From assembly GCF_016902295.1 (NCBI RefSeq), contig NZ_JACJLQ010000024.1:1-56139 (forward strand): a stretch of DNA of 56,139 nt. Reading direction: 5' to 3'. Position numbers and translations under genes: made by a program. Position 1 is the first letter of the stretch; each line of letters starts with the position of its first letter. The stretch comes from Bacteroides caecigallinarum (GTDB lineage Bacteria > Bacteroidota > Bacteroidia > Bacteroidales > Bacteroidaceae). This document shows, in pieces, positions 16,890 to 25,953 of the stretch. The notes below the pieces were generated by a model. The model was not told the DNA's origin. It did not search any database and saw only the letters and a program-made list of their open reading frames with translations.

Positions 16890-16911
16890 ATTACAAAAGT
16901 ACGAATAAAAA
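16890..16911. repeat. Right copy of the 22-bp direct repeat
   Basis: Identical to 15231-15252; the next base differs (A versus C). It begins 34 nt after the stop of the AlbA-type gene and runs into a convergent terminator. Confidence 0.8.
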
Positions 16912-16948
16912 ATGAGACTGAATCCAAAACTTCAGTCTCATTCTTTTT
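16911..16948. terminator. Bidirectional terminator between the AlbA-type gene and the PUL
   Basis: A perfect 12-bp stem (16911-16922 with 16931-16942, 8-nt loop) with A-run before and TTCTTTTT after. It serves the plus-strand AlbA-type gene and the minus-strand GH43 gene that ends at 16999. Confidence 0.8.
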
Positions 16949-16998
16949 AGATACACTTACATAAACCCGTTATGTAATAACCGACATATTGTAAATAC

Positions 16999-18894
16999 CT
17001 ATTGAACTTTCTTGCCCCAATAAGTCTTATTATTACCATATCCTGCATAAACAATGGTATGTGTTCGCGGCGATGCTTCCCAATCTGTCTCACGTTGTAA
17101 ATAAAGTTCTATGCCATTATCGAACTTAAGGATACAATTATTACTGTCGAACTCCCATGTGGCACCTTCCCAAGTTCCGGCAGTTACCTTATGATCGGCA
17201 GAGAGAGTCATTGTCACAGAAGTCCTTTGATTTGCGTATGAGTATGACAAATCAATGTGCTCCCAGTTTCCTACAAGCTCACTCTCATTAATAGCAACCT
17301 GCGGTACGGCTCCATATCGTTCAGGCATAACCAAGGGCCAACCGTCGTCGGTCCATCTGATGCTTCTCACATGTCCCATCATGATGGCATTGCTGTATGC
17401 ATTACCTCCAACATTTGCGGGGAAACGGCCCTGAGAAGCAAAATACCAGTTGCCATTACCGTCGTCGAAAACACAGCAGTGGGAAATACCAACCCAGCCG
17501 TCACTCTTATTAAATTTATAAGGATGAGTCACAACAGGAAGAATATCACCACCCACATTAGTTATATCTGTACCGTCAATTCCCAAATAAGGACCTTCAA
17601 TATCAGCAGCTCTGGCTACACGAGTGTTATACGGCACATCCAATGCGTCGTAAGCCATGAATAAGTAATAATATCCGTCATGATAAACTATCTCCGGACC
17701 TTCTGAAGCCTGCCAGCGGTTACCCATCTGGCGTGTGGCAATAAGCTTTCCATAGGCCGCGATATCATCATTGGTTCCCCAAGGTTTCGGCAACTCGGCT
17801 TTTACCTTTCCTGTCTCTCCATCAAGTTCCACCAATGCGATACCACTATGCCATGAGCCATAAACCAGGTAATGCTTTCCATCACCGGTAATAATATAAC
17901 TTGGATCAATAGCATTCCACTTATAATAACAATTAGCCCAATTATCTGCGGCGACATTATAATTCAACCCTTTATCAGAAGCGTTCGTGATGACATAACC
18001 TTTGTCAATCCAACCGTCATTGTTCGCAGGATTATCATTCTCCATCAAACCTATAAAGGCACGCTCACTCCAAGTGCCATTACCATTAATATATCCGGGA
18101 CATACTATGGAATAATACATACGATACAGGCCATCCCTCACTTTTCTGACACACGGAGCCCAATAGCCAAAATCAGAGACATTGGGCGACACATCATTTA
18201 AGCCCATTTCAGCCCGTATTTCATTAAGCTTCGGAATTACCCAGTCTGGCAAATTCTGCATTGTACCGCCAAGATATTCCCAATCCACCAAGTTCTTAGA
18301 ACGACGTCCGTGGAAATGTCCGCCGGCAGTATGAGCGTTTCCATAAGAAGCATCTGTCTGATACATATAATAATATCCATCTTCAGCAAGGACTACAGTA
18401 GGATCGTGTACATTACTTAAGTTCCATTGCCCACGTTTGGACCAATCGGCAATACTGACGTAATTGTCTTCATAAGATGGTGCAATATAATTGTCCAGCT
18501 GTGCATCAAGACTTTGTTTCTCTGTAGTTACCGCAAGTACATCAGAATATGTGTAACGACTATCAGCATAAATATAGGCACAAACATAATATGTAGTATT
18601 ACCCATCAGACCGGAAACAGTAGCACTGAAACTGTCATCGGCATCTACTACATTATCATTAATATTGGGAGTCTGATTATTGGCACTATAACAAAATCCT
18701 CTCTTTACAACCGCATCCGAATTGCCGGAGACGGAAGACGCTACAGTGAATGATGTTCCTGAAACTGACAGGACTTCGGGCTTAGATACTATAATATCAC
18801 TGCCGCTATCGTACTCAATGTCATTTTTATCACTACAAGCGGTCAGAACGAATAGAAACCCTATAAATGTCCAAATAAATGATATTTTTTTCAT
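16999..18894 (-). CDS. GH43 lipoprotein, probable surface endo-alpha-1,5-L-arabinanase
   Basis: 631 residues; lipobox LTAC at Cys20. Residues ~35-125 form an Ig/fibronectin-III-like module (SKPEVLSVSGTSFTVASSV, NTTYYVCAYIYADSRYTYSD). The GH43 five-blade propeller follows, with the three expected acids: base Asp164 (NVHDPTVV), pKa modulator Asp330 (NAIDPSYI) and acid Glu398 (ASEGPEIVYHDGYYYLF). The last ~100 residues (VGNWEHIDLSYSYANQRTSVTMTLSADHKV to KTYWGKKVQ) match the C-terminal barrel of long endo-arabinanases. Arabinan endo-hydrolases of this architecture are the surface lipoproteins that cut polymer for SusCD import. It is the last gene of the SusC-SusD-SGBP-GH43 operon. Arabinan as substrate is inferred from the whole locus. 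Confidence 0.85.
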   Translation of the reverse strand: MKKISFIWTFIGFLFVLTACSDKNDIEYDSGSDIIVSKPEVLSVSGTSFTVASSVSGNSDAVVKRGFCYSANNQTPNINDNVVDADDSFSATVSGLMGNTTYYVCAYIYADSRYTYSDVLAVTTEKQSLDAQLDNYIAPSYEDNYVSIADWSKRGQWNLSNVHDPTVVLAEDGYYYMYQTDASYGNAHTAGGHFHGRRSKNLVDWEYLGGTMQNLPDWVIPKLNEIRAEMGLNDVSPNVSDFGYWAPCVRKVRDGLYRMYYSIVCPGYINGNGTWSERAFIGLMENDNPANNDGWIDKGYVITNASDKGLNYNVAADNWANCYYKWNAIDPSYIITGDGKHYLVYGSWHSGIALVELDGETGKVKAELPKPWGTNDDIAAYGKLIATRQMGNRWQASEGPEIVYHDGYYYLFMAYDALDVPYNTRVARAADIEGPYLGIDGTDITNVGGDILPVVTHPYKFNKSDGWVGISHCCVFDDGNGNWYFASQGRFPANVGGNAYSNAIMMGHVRSIRWTDDGWPLVMPERYGAVPQVAINESELVGNWEHIDLSYSYANQRTSVTMTLSADHKVTAGTWEGATWEFDSNNCILKFDNGIELYLQRETDWEASPRTHTIVYAGYGNNKTYWGKKVQ

Positions 18895-18910
18895 TCAGTT
18901 ATTTTTTTAA

Positions 18911-18953
18911 TCCATGCCTTGCCATATTAATTAAAAAAATGGGAAGACATGGA
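18911..18953 (-). other. Stem-loop between the SGBP and GH43 genes
   Basis: Arms 18911-18925 and 18939-18953 match at 13 of 15 positions around a 13-nt A/T loop. There is no T-run after the 3' arm on the minus strand, so it looks like an mRNA-processing or stabilising structure inside the operon rather than a terminator. Confidence 0.45.
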
Positions 18954-18970
18954 TTGGAATTAAATCAAAG

Positions 18971-20734
18971 TTAATCTACATCGAAAACGAGATGGCAACC
19001 ATCAACTGTCAATGCAAAATTCAAATCATCAGGATTGACTGTATTTATACCCAAATAATATTGAGTGGAAGTTGTTCCTGTTGTTCCCTGCATAATAGCC
19101 TGTACATCAGCTGTGCCATTACCGCAGTTAGTCACATAGACTGTTACCACAGCTCCATTCATTCCCGCAAGCCAAGTAGCCCAATCACCTTGAGTACCGG
19201 CTGCACGGCAAGCCGCATAACCATTGCCCCATCCGTAGTTATCGGCACGAACCACTCCATATTCATTCAATGCCGCTCCGCGAAGTACGACAACAAAGTT
19301 ATTCCAGTTGCCTGCCATGCTGCTATAGTTTGTAAATGAGATTGACTTGGTTTCACCTACAGGGACATTGAACTCATCGGAGAAAGCGCCCCAAAATGCA
19401 GTTGAATTGTCTTCAGCTCCAACCATGGCTATGCTATTGTTCACTTCAGACACTGCTGATTCGGCAACAGTAACATTTACTTGAGCTGTCACTCCATCCT
19501 CGGCAGATATTGTAACAGTTTGAGTGCCTTCTATGGCAGGAACAGTAGAGAAACTAAGTATAGAATTATCAACAGGTTTTGATGTTCCATTAACATAAGT
19601 AGCAGTGACAACCATACCTGTCGGGTCAAAAGCCAATGTTCTGTCTGTCAGTGCTTCTGTAGCGGCAGAAGTATAAACGTAATATGTATTACGTGTAGGC
19701 TGTGTTGTAACTTCTATAGAAACTATTTTCTCTACAACTTCGAATGTGGCATTTGCCATTACCGGCTGATTACAGTTCTCTCCCTTAAAAGTCTTGTTGT
19801 AAACAGCTACAAGTATTTTCTCGCCTGGAGTATCCATATCCGGAATGGCTGAAAAGCTCAAATCGGCAGCAGTAACAGTCTTGGTCACACCTTCTTCGAA
19901 AGAAACTATTGCCGTAACATCTGCCATAGCATCTTCAAGAGTTGTTCCTACATTAACCCTTGCCGGTACGTTCTGCAATTCCATTGATACAGGTTCCTTG
20001 TCTTCTGCAGAAGTATATCCTCCTATAGGCTCAATATTCGACTGAAGGAAGTCTATATAAGAACCTTCGGGTACAAGGAAGCAGCGTATGTTGGTATTAC
20101 TTGGATCGGCATTCAGGTTTTCAAGTGCATAAGGCTGTTTATATGACTTGGTAACCACTCCGTTTGTCATCGTAACAGTGAATGCCTCGGCATTGGTTCT
20201 ATCGACTGTCAATGTAACCTTTCCACCTAATTTATCGACACCGGCATCAGTATCTGTCTCAAAAGTAAGTGTACTTTCTACGTATGAACGGTCAATATAA
20301 TCGCCCCACTCTGAATTGCCCGAAGGCTGATTATCGAAACGTATTGCCCCGTACTCCTTATAATCCTCAGCACCACGGTCGGCATCGGAGCATATTATCA
20401 AAGCAAAATTCTTATATGTGTTAGTAGCACTAGGATTAATATGAAGATTGAATACCGCATTCCATTTTTCACCATCCGGAACTACATAGTATTTTGAAAA
20501 TGCTGCCCACCATCCACTGGAAAAATCAGCATTCCCAATTGTATAAACATCTTCTTCCATACCTTCGAGAACCTCTTCTGTTCCCTTATTGGCATTTGCT
20601 ATAGAATCGACTTTCTCTGAAATCCAATCTGGTGCGTTAACTTCGTATATTTCACCACCTTCGCAACCGGTCAATGCAAGAAAGCCCAAAGCCATTGAAC
20701 CGCATACGGATAATATTTTATTGAAATGTCTCAT
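18971..20734 (-). CDS. Surface glycan-binding lipoprotein of the PUL (SusE/F-position)
   Basis: 587 residues, lipobox LTGC. It has two related jelly-roll-like domains. The N-terminal one (residues ~60-230) starts DVYTIGNADFSSGWWAAFSKYYVVPDGEKW and the C-terminal one (~440-587) starts SIAMVGAEDNSTAFWGAFSDEFNVPVGETKS. Each pairs a W.AFS....VP.GE motif with a Phe-Ala/Val core and a GAIRFDN or GVVRADN phrase, so they are duplicates of one carbohydrate-binding fold. Between them are two Ig-like (Big-type) repeats, ARVNVGTTLEDAMADVTAIVSFEEGVTKTVTAADLSF and a second ending NGTSKPVDNSILSFSTVPAIEGTQTVTIS. This is the usual plan of an SGBP encoded right after SusD. Binding of arabinan is inference. Confidence 0.85.
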   Translation of the reverse strand: MRHFNKILSVCGSMALGFLALTGCEGGEIYEVNAPDWISEKVDSIANANKGTEEVLEGMEEDVYTIGNADFSSGWWAAFSKYYVVPDGEKWNAVFNLHINPSATNTYKNFALIICSDADRGAEDYKEYGAIRFDNQPSGNSEWGDYIDRSYVESTLTFETDTDAGVDKLGGKVTLTVDRTNAEAFTVTMTNGVVTKSYKQPYALENLNADPSNTNIRCFLVPEGSYIDFLQSNIEPIGGYTSAEDKEPVSMELQNVPARVNVGTTLEDAMADVTAIVSFEEGVTKTVTAADLSFSAIPDMDTPGEKILVAVYNKTFKGENCNQPVMANATFEVVEKIVSIEVTTQPTRNTYYVYTSAATEALTDRTLAFDPTGMVVTATYVNGTSKPVDNSILSFSTVPAIEGTQTVTISAEDGVTAQVNVTVAESAVSEVNNSIAMVGAEDNSTAFWGAFSDEFNVPVGETKSISFTNYSSMAGNWNNFVVVLRGAALNEYGVVRADNYGWGNGYAACRAAGTQGDWATWLAGMNGAVVTVYVTNCGNGTADVQAIMQGTTGTTSTQYYLGINTVNPDDLNFALTVDGCHLVFDVD

Positions 20735-20783
20735 TTTATTTTATATAAAAAAAGTAATTAACTAAAGCCTTCCTATTCTTAAA

Positions 20784-22535
20784 CTACTTGCTTAAATCCA
20801 CTACCGGACGTACAGTCCATCCTTTTTCCTGGAAATAAACAGAGTTATCTGAACTTAAGTTTGCAGAGTTTCCTTCCAAGTTAGGGTTCTTATTCATAAG
20901 ACTCTGTACAATAGGCAAGAATTCGTGTCCCGGCAAATAGGTATCGAATGAACACTTCAACTCTGAATCGCTTGAAATATCACTGTAGCTGACCGGATCT
21001 TTAACATTCTCTGTAGAACGACGGAATGTGCCGTGTTCTTTAAGCTGGTTCAGACGACCTTCGTCATAGAAGAATCCCCAACGAATCAAATCAAACCCAC
21101 GGCCGAACTCACAACCGAATTCTTTTGGACGCTCTACATTTGCTATCTGTTCGAACAGCTTGTCGGCTGTATTGAAATCCGAAAGTTTCAAGTCAGGTAA
21201 ATCCGCACGTTGGCGTACTTCATTTATCCAATCTATTGCTTGTTGTGTAGGTCCATTCACTTCGTTCTCACATTCAGCCGCACGCAGTAAAACGTCAGAA
21301 TAACGCATCAAACGCAAATTAATACCACATTTCAATCCTGTCACAACTGAATTATAAAGTCCGGTACGAAGATTAGTATTTTTTGCAATGGGCAAACCAC
21401 CATAGTTATTGTTTGTAACAACATTATCTGTTGGCGTAAGTACATGCGTATAAGCGACATTTCCATATTCAAATCCTTCCCACTCCGGCTCGTAGGTTCC
21501 TATTGTCCAATACAAGCGGGGATCAAGAGTTCCGTTTTTGGTACGTTCGCTTTTAAACAGGTTGTATAACCATGGTGAAGCCGAGATATCTGCCCAACCA
21601 CCATACATGCCAGGACCAAAGTTACTTTCAATGGCATGACCTTGTGTAGCGTTAGGACTGGTATTTACCGGTGTCCATTCATCATCTGTACCCTGCGAAC
21701 CAAAATCAAGGAACTGAACCTCGAAAAGACTCTCATCATTATTTTCATAGGCTGAACCTTCACGGAAGTTATCGCCATAATTGTCCATCAGTCTGTAAGT
21801 ACCGTACTTCTTGCCGATAATATCCTTAAGTACTGTAAGCGCTTCACTGAATTTGTGACGTACCATAAGAGTACGTGCATAATAACCTGCCGCAGCACCA
21901 CAGGTGGCACGTCCGCCAGCCCATTCGCCACCTTCATCGCGCGAAGGCAACAGCTCCATAGCCTCCTTGAAGTCCTTTTCCACCTGATCAAGGACTTCAT
22001 CATAAGTACTGTTGGCTCCATAAAGTCCATCCAATGAAGAATAACTGTCGTAGTCAGTTATAAGAGGTGGATTCTGGTAATATCCTGCCAGATTATAATA
22101 TGACAAGCCACGAATGAAAAGTACCTGTCCCTTGATACGTTTCATCTTTTCCGAGAGCTGGCTGTTATCATCACCACAACGCGAAATGGCGAAATTGCAA
22201 ACATTAATAGTATAATACCATTCTCTCCAAGGCCACCATGTAATGTCTGAAGTAACTTCAGCATTCAAGTCGTCAAACGGCAGATACCAAACCTGAGATG
22301 AATTCCAGGCCTCATCTCCACGGCACACATCTATAGTATAACCTACACGGGCATAAGAGCCTTCCATACGTATATGGTTGTAAGCAGCGATAACACTCTC
22401 CTCCAAATCATCGGCATTAAATCCGAAAGTACTTGATGTCTGTTGGTTAGGATTTACCAAATCCAATCTGTCGATACAAGAAGACAGAGTTCCTAATCCT
22501 AGAATGAGAGCAAGTGAATATTTATATAGTTTCAT
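20784..22535 (-). CDS. susD: SusD/RagB-type nutrient-binding lipoprotein
   Basis: 583 residues; lipobox SSC in LGLGTLSSCID. TPR-like helices are visible (IKGQVLFIRGLSYYNLAGYYQNPPLI, EVLDQVEKDFKEAMELLPS, TCGAAAGYYARTLMVRHKFSEALTVLKDII) and the conserved C-terminal RagB/SusD parts (LRLMRYSDVLLRAAECENE, AIDWINEVRQRADLPDL, RPKEFGCEFGRGFDLIRWG). SusD forms the lid over the SusC barrel and binds oligosaccharide at the cell surface. Gap to the SusC gene 39 nt, to the SGBP gene 49 nt, all in one operon. The symbol is the generic family name. Confidence 0.95.
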   Translation of the reverse strand: MKLYKYSLALILGLGTLSSCIDRLDLVNPNQQTSSTFGFNADDLEESVIAAYNHIRMEGSYARVGYTIDVCRGDEAWNSSQVWYLPFDDLNAEVTSDITWWPWREWYYTINVCNFAISRCGDDNSQLSEKMKRIKGQVLFIRGLSYYNLAGYYQNPPLITDYDSYSSLDGLYGANSTYDEVLDQVEKDFKEAMELLPSRDEGGEWAGGRATCGAAAGYYARTLMVRHKFSEALTVLKDIIGKKYGTYRLMDNYGDNFREGSAYENNDESLFEVQFLDFGSQGTDDEWTPVNTSPNATQGHAIESNFGPGMYGGWADISASPWLYNLFKSERTKNGTLDPRLYWTIGTYEPEWEGFEYGNVAYTHVLTPTDNVVTNNNYGGLPIAKNTNLRTGLYNSVVTGLKCGINLRLMRYSDVLLRAAECENEVNGPTQQAIDWINEVRQRADLPDLKLSDFNTADKLFEQIANVERPKEFGCEFGRGFDLIRWGFFYDEGRLNQLKEHGTFRRSTENVKDPVSYSDISSDSELKCSFDTYLPGHEFLPIVQSLMNKNPNLEGNSANLSSDNSVYFQEKGWTVRPVVDLSK

Positions 22536-22574
22536 ACGATATGTTTTTTTTAGTATTTAGATACTTTATTTCTA

Positions 22575-25500
22575 TTAGAATGTGAAATGAACGCCACACA
22601 TGAATGTACGTGCAGTAGGGAAAGAACAGAAATTATAACCTGGAGTAAATGTACCGCCGGCATAATCCACATTATAGCCTTTATAGCCTGTGAATGTGTA
22701 AAGATTCTGTCCTGAAACATACAAGCGTACATCAGATATATACTTGCCGAACCACTTATCAGGGAAATTATAACCCAGCTCAACATTGGCTATCTTCCAA
22801 TAAGCAGCATTCTGGATTTTACGTGAACTGAACAAATCATTCCAAGCCAGGCTGGCACTATTGTTCACATAAGTGCGAGGAACATCTGAAAGATATGTCA
22901 ATCCGTCTTCGCTGAAACGATTGGCATCAAGCATGGCAACATCCTTATTACTCCATCCGTAGCAAGAGTTCAATGAATTGTAAATATCATCACTTACATG
23001 ATAATTAAGCGCGCCGAAAGTAGCGATGCTCAAATCAAATCCTTTATACTCAAAACGGGCACTAAGACCGAAATTAACTTTAGGCAAACCACTGCCAAGC
23101 ACTGTCTGGTCGTATGAGTCAACTTTACCGTCAGGCGTTCCGTCCGGACCACTGATATCCTTATATAGACAATCGCCTATCTGAGCTCCTTCCTGAACCG
23201 CATGATTGTCAAGATCTTCTTGCGTACGTGCTATTCCTTCATAAACCCAGCCATAGAACTGACCTATTTCCTCGCCTACATTAGTAATATAGGAACCAGT
23301 GATATAGGAATCTGTTCCGAATCCTAATGAAGTTACGCGGTTTTTCAGTGTACTGAGATTGGCAGAAACTTCGTATTTGAAAGCATTATCACGATTACGA
23401 TAAGTAGCAGAGAACTCGAAACCGGAGTTTTCCATTGATGCAGCATTCATTGTTACTGTAGTATTTGAAACACCTGCCTGTTCAGGAACAGGAACTGCAT
23501 AAAGCAAATCTTCACTGGTATTCTTATACCACTCAGCTGTAAATTCCAGACGGTTGCGGAAGAATGCAAGGTCTATACCAACGTTATAAGTTTTTTTCTT
23601 CTCCCAAGCCAAGTTATTGTCCACAAAAGTAGAAATTGCAGAACCGGTTATTGGAGAATTATTGAAGTTGTATGTCATGTTGTTTCGTGCCATTACTGCC
23701 TGATACATGTACTCGCCGATATTTTCGTTACCAAGCTCTCCGTAGCTACCACGGACCTTAAACATGTTTACTACATCTTCGCTGAACGGGAAGAAGTTTT
23801 CCTTATCAAAACGCCAACCCAAAGATACGGAAGGGAATGTCCCCCAACGAATATTCTTTGACAAACGAGAGCTGGCATCTCTACGTACTGTGGCAGAGAA
23901 CAAATATCTGTCGTCATAGTTGTAATTGACACGACCGATATAAGACAAGATTGCATGTTTATATTCAAAACTTTCAGAATAGGTATCTGCTGCATTCTGG
24001 AGTTGCAGGAAATATGGTTCAGTAAAGTTAATACCCCATCCTGTAAGCAAGTCTGTATTTTCCTCCTGATATGTCTGACCTGCCACTATATTAATATGAT
24101 GTTTACCTATTGTTCCGTCGTAAGTAAGGATGTTTTCAATAAGAGCATCCGAGTAATCGCGTGAGCCTTTAGTCAAACGTTCATTACTCTTGGCAAGATA
24201 AACACGGTTACTCTGTACCCATGCAGGAATCCATGTAAAATCTTTGCAATGAGTCTTACTGTATGACAAATTTATCTTATAATTCAATTTATGGTTTTTA
24301 CTTTCAACACCAATCATCTTAAGCAAATCCACATCTGCTGATCCTGTACCTACAAAACGGTCAACCCTAGTGTTACGCTTTAACAAAGTATTAATCAACA
24401 AAGGATTTGATGCTGATATATCTCCATGAACTGTATCATAATAAACTCCATAGCCGTAAGCATCGTAATTGAATCCGTTTGCTATTCCCACAACATCATC
24501 AAGCACCCATGTCGATTCGTCGTATGCTTTTATGGTAGGCTGCATTAATAAAGTTCCACGCAAAACGTTTGTAACATCGCCATACAATCCCTGAACATAT
24601 TCGGAAGCATTGGACATACCCATATTATCCTGATCAGAATGAGAATAAACAAAACTGGTATGGAACTTTACGAATTTAGTATCCATAGAATTATTCACAC
24701 GCGCCGTAAAACGTTCATAATTAGGACCTGCTCCTTCAAGTGTACCTTTCTGGCTAAAATAGTCCAATGAAACATTATAGGTACTGCGTGAACTACCTCC
24801 TGAAAGGTTTACATTATGATTCTGACGGATACCGGTTTTGAAGACTTCATCAAACCAGTCTGTATTTGTATCATCCTGGAAACGGTATTTACCCGTAGTG
24901 CTATCAAGATGATATCCTCCAGGTAAAGGAGTGTTCGAGTTCAGACAAGCCTGACCAAGGTATTGGCTGTATTGGTCGGCATCCATCACATCATAAACGC
25001 CCTTTGATATATTATCAACACCAAAATATCCATTATAATCTACTTTCAGCGGCTGATCTTTCTGACCACGCTTGGTAGTAATGATAACCACACCATTAGC
25101 TGCACGTGATCCGTATATGGCTGCAGCCGAAGCATCTTTCAACACCTGGATAGTCTCAATATCATTTGAAGAGAAATCACGGATAGAAGTTCCCATAGGA
25201 ACACCGTCTATCACATAAAGAGGTGCAGTACTTCCAAATGATCCGATACCACGGATACGTACTGTAGGGTCGGCACCAGGCTGTCCGTCGGAAGTAATCT
25301 GTACGCCCGGAACCTTACCTTCGAGCATGGAAGATATATTGGAATGCGACACCTGCTTCAGAGCTTCTGCATCGACTACAGCTACAGAACCGGTCAAATC
25401 GGACTTCTTCTGTGTACCATAACCGACTACAACCACTTGTTCCAAAACCAAATCACTCATCTGCAATTGAATGGGTTCAATAACAGCACGATTACGGACT

Positions 25501-25784
25501 GCGACTTCGCGTTCATTATAACCAACATAGCTTATAACAAGGACTGCATTACCAGGGACTTCCAGTTCAAAATTTCCATCCAAATCGGTGGTAGTTCCAC
25601 CTTGACCATCTTTAATCCTGATAGTAGCGCCCAATAAAGGTTCACCTTGATCATCAATTACCTGACCACGAACTTTGATAGTCGGTGACTGTGCAACGGC
25701 AGCAATGGCTGAACCAGGATACATAGCTGTACCACCAAATGCACATAAGCCAAGCATTGCGGAAAAAATAAATTGTTTTTTCAT
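22575..25784 (-). CDS. susC: SusC-type TonB-dependent oligosaccharide transporter
   Basis: 1069 residues. Signal peptide, then a carboxypeptidase-regulatory-like domain (IKVRGQVIDDQGEPLLGATIRIKDGQGGTTTDLDGNFEL), the SusC-specific DLVLEQVVVVGYGTQKKSDLTGSV, a plug domain (VPGVQITSDGQPGADPTVRIRGIGSF, APLYVIDGVPMG, DIETIQVLKDASAAAIYGSRAANGVVIITTKRG) and a long 22-strand barrel ending GVHFTF. It forms the outer-membrane channel that imports oligosaccharides with SusD. First gene of its operon; the promoter with the shared PUL operator is 110-170 nt upstream. Confidence 0.95.
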   Translation of the reverse strand: MKKQFIFSAMLGLCAFGGTAMYPGSAIAAVAQSPTIKVRGQVIDDQGEPLLGATIRIKDGQGGTTTDLDGNFELEVPGNAVLVISYVGYNEREVAVRNRAVIEPIQLQMSDLVLEQVVVVGYGTQKKSDLTGSVAVVDAEALKQVSHSNISSMLEGKVPGVQITSDGQPGADPTVRIRGIGSFGSTAPLYVIDGVPMGTSIRDFSSNDIETIQVLKDASAAAIYGSRAANGVVIITTKRGQKDQPLKVDYNGYFGVDNISKGVYDVMDADQYSQYLGQACLNSNTPLPGGYHLDSTTGKYRFQDDTNTDWFDEVFKTGIRQNHNVNLSGGSSRSTYNVSLDYFSQKGTLEGAGPNYERFTARVNNSMDTKFVKFHTSFVYSHSDQDNMGMSNASEYVQGLYGDVTNVLRGTLLMQPTIKAYDESTWVLDDVVGIANGFNYDAYGYGVYYDTVHGDISASNPLLINTLLKRNTRVDRFVGTGSADVDLLKMIGVESKNHKLNYKINLSYSKTHCKDFTWIPAWVQSNRVYLAKSNERLTKGSRDYSDALIENILTYDGTIGKHHINIVAGQTYQEENTDLLTGWGINFTEPYFLQLQNAADTYSESFEYKHAILSYIGRVNYNYDDRYLFSATVRRDASSRLSKNIRWGTFPSVSLGWRFDKENFFPFSEDVVNMFKVRGSYGELGNENIGEYMYQAVMARNNMTYNFNNSPITGSAISTFVDNNLAWEKKKTYNVGIDLAFFRNRLEFTAEWYKNTSEDLLYAVPVPEQAGVSNTTVTMNAASMENSGFEFSATYRNRDNAFKYEVSANLSTLKNRVTSLGFGTDSYITGSYITNVGEEIGQFYGWVYEGIARTQEDLDNHAVQEGAQIGDCLYKDISGPDGTPDGKVDSYDQTVLGSGLPKVNFGLSARFEYKGFDLSIATFGALNYHVSDDIYNSLNSCYGWSNKDVAMLDANRFSEDGLTYLSDVPRTYVNNSASLAWNDLFSSRKIQNAAYWKIANVELGYNFPDKWFGKYISDVRLYVSGQNLYTFTGYKGYNVDYAGGTFTPGYNFCSFPTARTFMCGVHFTF

Positions 25785-25893
25785 TTTTTAAGTATTAAAT
25801 TTTATTATACATTAATTAGTCTATAATAATCTAAAAGCAGAATATATTTTCAGTGTCTCATGTATAGAAATAAAAAGTATATCAAAACCACCT

Positions 25894-25952
25894 CAAAGAT
25901 ATATATACATATAATCATCAAGGTGGACAAACGAACATTATGGGTGGAATAA
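25894..25952 (-). promoter_or_regulatory. PUL promoter B: HTCS-type operator plus -7 element upstream of susC
   Basis: Minus strand, in order: TTATTCCACCC (25942-25952), 10 nt, TTTGTCCACCT (25921-25931), 19 nt, TATCTTTG (25894-25901, -7). The two 11-mers repeat at 21 bp. The distal half ends 2 nt from the stop codon of the upstream GH43 gene, and no terminator lies between them, so some read-through from that gene into susC is possible. The same geometry occurs at 27015-27073 and 31397-31456. Confidence 0.75.
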
Positions 25953-25953
25953 A

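Noticed and set aside
25785..25893. Riboswitch or structured leader in the ~100-nt susC leader
   Set aside because: The leader is A/T-rich with no stable stem or known riboswitch motif.
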